A stretch of 64,000 bases of DNA from Acidimicrobiales bacterium (GTDB lineage: Bacteria; Actinomycetota; Acidimicrobiia; Acidimicrobiales; SZUA-35): NCBI GenBank assembly GCA_041394265.1, contig JAWKIO010000005.1, positions 2,480,001 to 2,544,000 of the forward strand. Direction: 5' to 3'. The notes under the pieces were generated by a model. That model was not told where the DNA came from. It did no database searches and was given only the letters and a program-made list of their open reading frames with translations. Positions 34,307 through 41,900 of the stretch are shown here, piece after piece; within the stretch, counting starts at the first letter, position 1, and each line of letters opens with the position of its first letter. A program made the translations under genes and the position numbers.

Positions 34307-34580
34307 CCACGTCGGCTCGGCCACCGCCAAGGGCGCGCCTCCAAATCGGGAAAGAAGCCGGTCTTGCGAACGGCCGACCCTCGTCAAACTCCTCGAAGCC
34401 GGCGAGATCCCCTACGAACAACCCGGAAGACACCGTCGTGTGCTGCTGTCGGATGTTCTTGAGTACCGGCGACGCCGATCGAGCGAGACCCGCGACGCTC
34501 TCGACCGCATGGTCGAGATTGCCGAGGACAGCGGCATGTACGACTTCACAGCAACTCCCAGGCCGACCCGCACCCACTGA
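34303..34580 (+). pseudogene. Frameshifted excisionase-type HTH antitoxin remnant
   Basis: From 34371 to the stop at 34578-34580 the frame reads RPTLVKLLEAGEIPYEQ, then PGRHRRVLLSDVLEYRRRRS and ...TRDALDRMVEIAED, the end of the MerR/excisionase-like HTH antitoxins that precede PIN toxins. The matching N-terminal piece (IGKEAGLAN) is in another frame, starting at TTG 34303, so a one-base shift near 34366-34372 breaks the gene. No PIN toxin follows in this family's usual position. The first part is also shorter than in intact relatives. Confidence 0.65.
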
Positions 34581-34650
34581 TCGAATCGGATCTTGTCGCC
34601 GACGCCTTCGCTGGGCAGTGTCGCTGCGGGAGCGAGTGGCTGTCGTGCGG

Positions 34651-34656
34651 TACCCT
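34651..34656 (+). promoter_or_regulatory. Probable -10 box of the DUF433/DUF5615 module
   Basis: TACCCT ends 7 nt before the ATG at 34664, with no Shine-Dalgarno, so a leaderless transcript is likely. Confidence 0.5.
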
Positions 34657-34663
34657 TCGGGCC

Positions 34664-34885
34664 ATGAGCGTTGCAGCATTGATCGAAACTCGGCCGGGCG
34701 TTCGCAGCGGCAAGCCCTGTTTCGTCGGTACGAGGATCACGGTCTACGACGTGCTGGACTATCTGGCCTCAGGAATGACTGCGGCTGAGATCGTTGATGA
34801 TTTTCCCGAGTTGAGCGAAGCGCATGTTCGCGCTGCGCTGGAGTTCGCCGCGATGCGTGAGCGTCGACTCGCCGAACCGGCGTGA
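34664..34885 (+). CDS. DUF433 antitoxin
   Basis: This 73-aa protein is a DUF433 winged-helix antitoxin (VRSGKPCFVGTRITVYDVLD, ASGMTAAEIVDDFPEL, VRAALEFA). It should bind DNA and neutralise the PIN-like protein encoded next. Its last codons overlap the toxin start by 4 bp (GTGA). Confidence 0.9.
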   Translation: MSVAALIETRPGVRSGKPCFVGTRITVYDVLDYLASGMTAAEIVDDFPELSEAHVRAALEFAAMRERRLAEPA

Positions 34886-35235
34886 AGCTCCTCTTTGACC
34901 AGAACCTCTCTCGTCATCTCGTCGCCCGGCTGAGCGACGTCTTTCCCAATAGCACGCATGTACTGGCGCTTGCTCTCGACACGGCGGCCGACAACGAGAT
35001 CTGGAGCTACGCCGGTCAACACGGCTACACGATCGTCTCCAAGGACTCCGACTTTCGGCAGCTCGCCTTCCTGCTCGGTCCGCCCCCGAAGGCGGTGTGG
35101 CTACGCCTTGGAAACGCGACGACCAATGACATCGCCGAGGTGTTGCGTGAGCGTCGAGATCTCATTGCGGAGTTCGGTACCACCGAGAACGAGTCGTTGC
35201 TCATCCTCACTCGACTGACGAGCGAACCCGGATAG
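34882..35235 (+). CDS. DUF5615 PIN-like toxin
   Basis: This 117-aa PIN-like nuclease domain has conserved acidic residues in LLFDQNLSRHLV and VSKDSDFRQLA, and the family's PKAVWLRLGNATT stretch. It is probably an RNase toxin held in check by the DUF433 protein. It starts with GTG overlapping the antitoxin stop. The 109 bp between its stop and the tRNA show nothing recognisable. Confidence 0.9.
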   Translation: MKLLFDQNLSRHLVARLSDVFPNSTHVLALALDTAADNEIWSYAGQHGYTIVSKDSDFRQLAFLLGPPPKAVWLRLGNATTNDIAEVLRERRDLIAEFGTTENESLLILTRLTSEPG

Positions 35236-35344
35236 CTCGACATCGGCGTGTGGGTAGAACTCAGTGCTACGGGCACCACACGACGACACTGGGCGGACGA
35301 GCAGATGGGAGTGTTTTCCCTGCTAGGAGGACATTCCCGCTGAG

Positions 35345-35416
35345 CGCCCCCGGCAAGAATCGAACTTGCGCTCACGGTTTAGGAAACCGATGCTCTATCC
35401 ACTGAGCTACGGGGGC
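35345..35416 (-). tRNA. tRNA-Arg (anticodon CCT)
   Basis: The minus strand gives a cloverleaf: acceptor GCCCCCG/CGGGGGC (7 perfect pairs), D arm with GCTC...GAGC, anticodon loop TTCCTAA with CCT at 34-36, and T arm GCAAG-TTCGATT-CTTGC. It therefore reads AGG. The 3' CCA is not encoded. The outermost anticodon-stem pair is a T-T mismatch. Confidence 0.93.
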
Positions 35417-35558
35417 GGGGACGGATCGAAAATCGGCGCGAAATAACGGTGTCGATTGTCACAGGCGCCGATTCGGCCCGTCTTCGGGCCTGAGACTACC
35501 GCCGAGGGCCGTTCCAGAGGTCCGAAACACCTGCCCGGCTGGCACCGGGCGCGCGAAA

Positions 35559-35582
35559 CCAGCCCGGCGAGTGCCGGGCTGG
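35559..35582 (-). terminator. Strong hairpin after the transposase-like operon
   Basis: CCAGCCCGGC, a GAGT loop and GCCGGGCTGG form a perfect 10-bp stem, 23 bp past the transposase-like stop. It probably ends that operon and insulates it from the tRNA. The rest of 35417-35558 shows nothing else. Confidence 0.65.
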
Positions 35583-35604
35583 GTCCGTCGCCGTTGGGTT
35601 CGTG

Positions 35605-37167
35605 CTAGCGCTTGGCGGCCTCCGCCGCTTCACGCCGCTTCCGCACGAGCTTCGATCGAATGGCACTCCGAAGCTGGCTCAGCGAGAGCCACACCCGAAG
35701 CCGTGCGTTGCCGTAGACCGCGGAGCGGCGGTGGGGTCCCTGCTGGTCCTTGTTCCAGGCGTTCAGCGCTTCCGAATCCTGGCGAATGCCGGTCAGGGAG
35801 GCCCAGTTGGGGTCGCCTTCGGAGTGAGCGCGCAGTGCATGCGGCTTTGGTGCCGTGCTTCGGCGTTTGGCCGAGTTCTTGAAGCTGCTGTCCGATGCCG
35901 CCTTCCGTTCTTCCGGAGTCGTGTTGAGGCGAATCAGGACCTTCGCTCCCCGCTGATGCTTTGGAAAGGGCGCCGAGTTGGGGACCTCGAACTCCGCTCT
36001 GACCAGGTACTCGCGGAACGCGATTTCACGCCTGCTGATTCGGGTGAGGTCGAGCGGTTCGTAGAGCAACTCGCTGCCTGCGACCACCTGGATGTGCGGC
36101 CGCCCGTTGATCGCCCAGAACTGAACGTCCTCCTTGAGCGTGCCGTTGTGAGGTGCGTTGAGGTTCAAGGTGTGCACGCCGACCGACTGATTTCGAAGCT
36201 TCCCACCCTCCTGGAGGGGGACGCCAATCACCGGCATGATGCCGCGTCGGTAGATCTGGTCGATGTGTTTGCCGGCGAACGCCATGTCGTAGGTCACCGC
36301 CTTGATCCCGTCGCCGAACTCGTCGGCGACCCGCTCGAAGATTCGCATGGCCGCCGCGGCCTCGTTCGATCCGGCGTCGACGTCGAAGTCGAGAAGCACG
36401 CGTTCACCCGGATGATCCGAGGCGATGCTGAAGGCTGCCGTCTTGAGGCCGTGGATGCGGGTCTCGTCACCCTGGACGTAGGTGTCGGCGTCGGGGTCGA
36501 AGCGGCGGCTCTTGATCTCTCCAGTCTCGGGGTCGATGACCTTGTCTTCCTTGGTGAAGCTGCTTCGTGCTCGGTAGACGGCGCCATCGCCGAAGATGGT
36601 GGATGTCCTCACAGGGTTGCTCAGGGAGCCATCCCCCGTGCCCAGCCCGAGTGAGCGAGCTGCGTTCGCCGCAAGGCTTCGCATGGATTCGAAGTAGTCC
36701 TCGTTGTCCTGGACGGATCGAGCGAAGAATCGTCGGGTCGCTGATCTCGTCGGTGGGTCGAGCTCCTTGGGAATCACCGCTTTGCCGAAGGTTCGGAACA
36801 TCTCGGAGTGGACCCTCGGCCAGTGGTCGAAGAGCCATCGATGTCCATGGCGTTCGGAGTGCTGCAGCAAGCGGGCGTACGCGGCGACCATGTGGACCGC
36901 CGGATGGTGTTTCGGCGGGCGGCCGACCTGTGGCACGTCGGCCGGCGCCAGGGAAAGGCAGAGTTGCTGGAACTCAGCGTCTCCGAGGAGCGCCAGGAGC
37001 TCTTCCAGATCGGTGATGGTCGAAGGCAGTTCGCGGCCCCGCATACGCTTGCGCAGAATGGGGTAGTCGGACTCGGTCGATGTGGTGTCGGACGAGCGGC
37101 GCCGCGTCGTGCGATCCTTCTTGGCGGTCACCCTCGAGGTCTTCGGCTGCTTGGGCTTGGAAGTCAT
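35605..37167 (-). CDS. DDE transposase-like protein
   Basis: This 520-aa protein has a basic N-terminus and an RNase H-like core. Candidate acidic residues are D in STIFGDGAVYRARS, D in AVTYDMAFAGKHID and E in QDSEALNAWNKD. They are followed by GNARLRVWLSLSQLRSAI, as in the C-terminus of actinobacterial transposases of the YDGALRG type. The ATG at 37167 overlaps the TGA of the recombinase-like gene (ATGA). I see no flanking inverted repeats, so this may be a domesticated or target-specific element and not a simple IS. Confidence 0.65.
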   Translation of the reverse strand: MTSKPKQPKTSRVTAKKDRTTRRRSSDTTSTESDYPILRKRMRGRELPSTITDLEELLALLGDAEFQQLCLSLAPADVPQVGRPPKHHPAVHMVAAYARLLQHSERHGHRWLFDHWPRVHSEMFRTFGKAVIPKELDPPTRSATRRFFARSVQDNEDYFESMRSLAANAARSLGLGTGDGSLSNPVRTSTIFGDGAVYRARSSFTKEDKVIDPETGEIKSRRFDPDADTYVQGDETRIHGLKTAAFSIASDHPGERVLLDFDVDAGSNEAAAAMRIFERVADEFGDGIKAVTYDMAFAGKHIDQIYRRGIMPVIGVPLQEGGKLRNQSVGVHTLNLNAPHNGTLKEDVQFWAINGRPHIQVVAGSELLYEPLDLTRISRREIAFREYLVRAEFEVPNSAPFPKHQRGAKVLIRLNTTPEERKAASDSSFKNSAKRRSTAPKPHALRAHSEGDPNWASLTGIRQDSEALNAWNKDQQGPHRRSAVYGNARLRVWLSLSQLRSAIRSKLVRKRREAAEAAKR

Positions 37168-38243
37168 CGCTGCCACCCCAGATCGATCAGTGCTGCCGCC
37201 CGGTCGAGCGACCGTGCGCCGAGCAGGTTGGCGACCGCTTCGATGCTTCCGGTCTCCTCATAAGTCGCCAGTGCCCGAGCTGCGATGATCGAGCGGGGCT
37301 TGACCCGTCGATCACGTGCGAGACCTGCCTCGCGGATCAGTCGGTCGAGAGCGGTGCTGATCGAGCCTGGCCGAAGCCTCTCTTCGGCGCTGTCGATGCA
37401 CACGAGTTGTCCGGCGCTCAGAGCCTTGAGGCGCCGCTCGACTTCAGCGCGGCCCCAGTCGCTTAGGACGGCTTTGCGGGCCCGCGGTCGACCCGATCCA
37501 CCGGGCGTTTGGACCGTGCCCTCGCCGAGATCGACTGCGTCGAGCGTGATCCCGGCGATCTCGGCCGGGCGGAGCGTTGCTTCGGTGAAGGCGAGAATCG
37601 CCGGGATGCGGGTCTCGACCGTGGTCCGGCGTGAGGCTGCCTGCAGCTCGAGAAGTTCTTCGACGGTCACAGGCCGAACGGCCTTGGTGGTTCGAGCGTC
37701 GGTGAGAACGAGGTCGATCGTGGGGTCGACGCCTTCAGCGACGAGGCCGAGGAACCGCAGCTCTCGGTACATGAGGCGAAGCGCCGATCGGCGCCGGTAC
37801 TGCGTCTTGGTCGCCGGGTCGCCCCACTTGGCGAGGGGAGCGCTGCGGAGAACGGCCGAGGTGACCCACTCTTCGCACAGGTCGGCGGTCACCTCGTCGA
37901 TCGAGCGAACGCCTCGGTGGCGTGCGTGCCGAGCGAAGAGGCCCAGGTCGCTGACCATTCGGACTGCGGTCTGCGAACTGCCTTGCCACAGTTCGAGCCG
38001 ATCGGACACCACACCGAGGGCTTCGGCGAGGGTGAGGGCGTCAGCGGATCGCATTCGTTCGATCTCGCTGGCGGCGATCAGGCGGTCCCTGAGTCGGGGC
38101 AGTCTGAATAGCTGGTTGGCTCCAATGATGTGTTGGCCCAGTGTGCCGAAGCCGGAAGGCTCGAAGTTGCATGAGGGCAGTTTCGGATGGAATGCATCAT
38201 TAATGATGCAGCGTTCGGCTGAGCCGATCTGGTAGGGATTCAT
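37164..38243 (-). CDS. Tyrosine recombinase-like protein, apparently lacking the catalytic Tyr
   Basis: This 359-aa protein has the layout of a phage-type integrase: an N-terminal SAM-like core-binding region (about 70-185) and a C-terminal domain with an Arg-box-like FTEATLRPAEIAGIT. The later boxes are weak: KPRSIIAARALATYEETG stands where HxxRH is expected, and LLGARSLDRAAALIDLGW where LGHxxxxxTxxY should be, with no Tyr. The start may be at 38243 or upstream. It is coupled to the transposase-like gene. It may be a DNA-binding partner and not an active integrase. Confidence 0.55.
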   Translation of the reverse strand: MNPYQIGSAERCIINDAFHPKLPSCNFEPSGFGTLGQHIIGANQLFRLPRLRDRLIAASEIERMRSADALTLAEALGVVSDRLELWQGSSQTAVRMVSDLGLFARHARHRGVRSIDEVTADLCEEWVTSAVLRSAPLAKWGDPATKTQYRRRSALRLMYRELRFLGLVAEGVDPTIDLVLTDARTTKAVRPVTVEELLELQAASRRTTVETRIPAILAFTEATLRPAEIAGITLDAVDLGEGTVQTPGGSGRPRARKAVLSDWGRAEVERRLKALSAGQLVCIDSAEERLRPGSISTALDRLIREAGLARDRRVKPRSIIAARALATYEETGSIEAVANLLGARSLDRAAALIDLGWQR

Positions 38244-38295
38244 GGAGGCGACCGTCAGGTCGCTCGCCAGGCCGGCATGGGGGCGGCCCGGTTCT

Positions 38296-38317
38296 GAAAA
38301 ATTCTCCAGAATTTCTG
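38296..38317. promoter_or_regulatory. AT-rich inverted repeat upstream of the recombinase-like gene
   Basis: AAATTCT-CC-AGAATTT (38299-38314) is a perfect 7-bp inverted repeat with flanking near-symmetry, strikingly AT-rich compared with its surroundings. It lies 56 bp upstream of the probable start. It could be a promoter/operator or a site bound by the recombinase-like protein. Confidence 0.45.
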
Positions 38318-38445
38318 TGACCAGTGTGAAGTGGGGCCGCTGGGCCGACAGCACCGTCGCCGACGATGCTCACCGAACAAGTGGGCTCAGATGGCGTGTG
38401 GCCCGAGCATCAGCCCCTGAGTAGACCCTGAACTCGGACGACTCG

Positions 38446-38883
38446 TCAGCCTCGGAGGCTCTCCAACTTCCGTTTCGCCGCCCGAAGAACGGCTTGTGGG
38501 TCGGACTGGATGATCTCGGACGGCACGCCGCCATCGAGCCAACCATTCGGCAGGTCGATCCACGTCCACCGTGGCCATCCCGGTCCTCGGAACTGGTGGA
38601 CGACCTCCAGCACTGCGTGCCACTCCGCAATCTCCCGGAGCTCGGGATCGAGCAGGGAGGCCGGAACCACGAGCTCGCCGTCGACCTCAACGGCGAACAA
38701 CCGGTTGTCCTGCTCTGCCTCATCGAGCCAGCGCTGTGTTGCTTCGAGTTTCTCGCCACGATGAGCGGCCAGGTCCTGGGCACGGTGATGGCCGAGCGCC
38801 ATCAATCGGGCGTAGACCTCGGTGAGGCGCCGCTCGTTGTCGGCTGCCAGCTCATCGATCCGTGACCTTGCGTGATCGCTCAT
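38446..38883 (-). CDS. MbcA/ParS-type antitoxin-like protein, no partner toxin seen
   Basis: This 145-aa protein has an N-terminal helical region with basic residues and a C-terminal part (RLFAVEVDGELVVPASLLDP ... NGWLDGGVPSEIIQSDPQAV) that matches the toxin-binding domain of Xre/MbcA/ParS antitoxins. Such antitoxins normally pair with a RES-domain toxin; none is encoded next to it. It is divergent from pglW across a 101-bp region that contains TACGGT (minus, 38903-38908) and TACGAT (plus, 38954-38959) boxes, so it could repress or sense the defence operon. Confidence 0.6.
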   Translation of the reverse strand: MSDHARSRIDELAADNERRLTEVYARLMALGHHRAQDLAAHRGEKLEATQRWLDEAEQDNRLFAVEVDGELVVPASLLDPELREIAEWHAVLEVVHQFRGPGWPRWTWIDLPNGWLDGGVPSEIIQSDPQAVLRAAKRKLESLRG

Positions 38884-38953
38884 GGAAACCTGCCTTCGAA
38901 CAACCGTAGACCCTCACCGCGGCGCGAATCTGCTGGTCGTCTGTCATTCCGTC

Positions 38954-38959
38954 TACGAT
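38954..38959 (+). promoter_or_regulatory. Possible -10 box of the pgl operon
   Basis: TACGAT precedes the candidate pglW starts by 25-37 nt, and GGAAGG (38980-38985) is a likely ribosome binding site. No good -35 is seen. Confidence 0.35.
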
Positions 38960-38984
38960 CGACCAGCGTTGCTGGCGACGGAAG

Positions 38985-41900
38985 GTGATTGGCCCTGTGT
39001 GGACAACGGTGAGCGATAGTCCACACGACCACGAACGGGAGGCCCTGGCTTGGCTACGAGGCCGGTTGCCCGACCGTCAGCCGTTCCACGTGTGGGCCAA
39101 CTTCGAGTTCACTACCCGCAATGGCCAGCTCTACGAGGTCGACGCGCTCGCCATCACCGACAACGGCTTCTATCTCATCGAGGTCAAGTCGCATCCTGGT
39201 GAGATCGCCGGTGACAGCGGGACGTGGCAGGTCACGTTCCCCGACGGCGGCTTCATTCAAATGAACAATCCGCGCATCTTGGCCAACCGAAAGGCCAAGG
39301 CGCTCAAGAGCCTTCTCGAGAGCACCCAGGCGTTCCGGAAGAACCGCCGCGACATGCCCTACCTTGAAGAGGTCGTCTTCCTCTCCGACCCGAAGCTCCG
39401 CAGCCGCATCAGCCCGCAGGGGCGGTTCAACGTCTTCGGACGCGACGCCGACCCCGGCAATGACCTTCCGCCAGAGCGTGCGAACCTCGGCGGCATCGTC
39501 CACCATCTGACGTCCCTCGACCCGACACCTGAAGGTCACCCCCGCCGTCGCATCGACCGGAGCGTCGTCGACCGTCTCGTCAAGGCGGTCGGCCAGGCTG
39601 GTATCCGAGAATCGACATCACGTCGATGGGTTGGCGACTACCAAGTCCTCAAGCTGCTCCAGGACGTCGAGGCCGACAGCTCCACGGGTATCGCCTACCA
39701 AGACTTCCAGGCTCGCCATCGCAGCATCGAGAGCGACGTTCGGCGTGTCCGCATTTACCCGCTCGAGCAGAATGCCACGACCGCACAGCGCGAGATCGCC
39801 AGTCGCGCCGCTCGACGTGAGTACGAATTACTCCGAAGCCTCGACCACCCGAGCATCGTTCGTCCGGTCTCGTTCACCGACCATGAACGTGGGCCTGCGC
39901 TCCTCTTCGACTACGACCCCGCTGAAGTCGACCTCGCTGCCTTCCTGGCCAACCCGGCGTCGTCCATGCTCTCCGTCGACGACCGACTCGGCCTCATCCG
40001 CCAACTGGGCGAAGCGCTGTCCTTCGCTCACCGGCACGGCGTCTACCACCGTGCCCTTGCCCCATCCGCTGTTCTGGTGACCGCCGGCGACGAAGACACG
40101 CCGCCTCGGATCCGCATTACCAACTGGCATGCCGGGGCCCGTGTCTCCCAGGGCCCCGACGGCACGGTCGTCGCTGGCACCGCCCACGCACACGTCAGTG
40201 CGATTGCCGCCTCCGACATCGACGTCTACCGAGCCCCCGAAGCCGCCCAGCCGGATGCCAAGCCCCAGCGCATCGACGTCTTCGGCCTCGGGGCGCTTGC
40301 GCTACTCATCCTCACTGGAAAGCCGCCAGCCGCCTCGGCACGGCAGCTCCGTCAAACCCTAGATGCCGTCGGCTACCTCGACCCCACCGCCGTCGCCGAT
40401 GCCGTCGACCCTGAGCTCGCCGACCTCGTCATCGAGGCCACACAGGCCGACCCATCGCGTCGCTCTGCCTCGATGGACGACGTGCTCATCCGGCTCGACT
40501 TCGCCGAAGAATCCTGGGCCGAGGAGGAGCTCGACTACGAACCCAACCCGCTCGACGCCCGACGAGACGCCGTGATCGGGCGAGACCGCTTCAAGGTCAT
40601 CGCCCGCCTTGGCCGTGGCGCCACCGCCATTGCCCTTCTCGTCGAGGATGTCGAGCACTACCACCGGCGGTGCGTTCTCAAGGTCGCCGTCGACCCCGAG
40701 ACGGGCAACGACCGACTCCTCGACGAAGCCAGCTCGCTCGAAGGCCTCCAGCATCCGGCGATCGTGCAGCTCCTCGAGGAACCGCTCGACCTCAGCGGCC
40801 ACGTCTCCCTCTTGCTGTCCTACGCAGGTCCGCCCTACGACCCCGACCGCACCACCTCGTCTGCGCAGCGGACGCTGGCCACGCACCTGGCGAGTACCAA
40901 GGTGGGCGTCGAGCTCGTGCAGCGGTGGGGCGAGGATCTCCTCGACGCACTTCGCTACCTCGAGCAGATGGGCCGCGCCCACCGAGACATCAAGCCCGAC
41001 AATCTCGGTGTCGCTCCTCGAGGCGACAAGGACGCGCAGCACCTGGTTCTGTTCGACTTCTCTCTCGCCTCGGCCTCGATCGAGGCGCTCGAGGCCGGAA
41101 CCCCTGGCTATCTCGACCCGTTCCTCGCCAAGCGTGGCCGCTGGGACCCGGCCGCCGATCGCTATAGCGCTGCAGTCACGCTCTTCGAGATCGCCACCGG
41201 CACCAAGCCCCGCTACGGCGACGGCACCGCCGACCCTCGCTACGTCGATGACCCCGTCGATGTGTCGCCGGCACTGTTCGACTCTGCTGTCGCCACGTCG
41301 CTATCGTCGTTCTTCGCCCGAGCGCTCCACCGAGACGTCCGTGAGCGTTTCGGAACGGCAGATGAGATGTACTTCGCCTGGCGGCGAGCCTTCGAGGCCG
41401 CAGCCGAGCCGGCGACTCCGACCGTGCACACCGACGGGCACGACGAGTTCAACGTCCCCGCTGGCACCGATCGTGCGACACCTCTCGCCACTCTTCCCCT
41501 CAGCCGTCGCGCTGTGAGTGCGCTGGAGAATGCCGAGATCACCACGGTCGGCGAACTCCTTGCCCTCCGCCCCGGTCAGCTCCGCGCCCTTCCCGGCGTC
41601 GGGTCAAAGACCCGCAACGACCTCCTTGTTGCCCACAGCCTGCTTGGCGATGCCCTCGGCGAAGAACCCGATGTCGACGACACCGAGACCACCGACGACT
41701 CGGCTTCAGGCCAGCTCAGCCTTCCCGGCTACGACGAGCAGCGTGCTGGCGAGCTCGGAGCGGTTGCTGCCCAAGCGGTCCCGACGTCGAAGCGCAAGGA
41801 TCAGCAGACCCAGATCGCCCTCGCTCGCATCGTCGCCGGCCTAGTGCCAGACCACGACCCGTGGGCCTCGCAGGCTGAACTCGGCGAATGGCTCGACGTC

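Noticed and set aside
35345..35416. tRNA-Arg as attachment site of an integrated element carrying the defence island
   Set aside because: An integrase using the tRNA 3' end would place the element at lower coordinates, while the recombinase genes and island lie on the other side. I found no direct repeat of the tRNA end.
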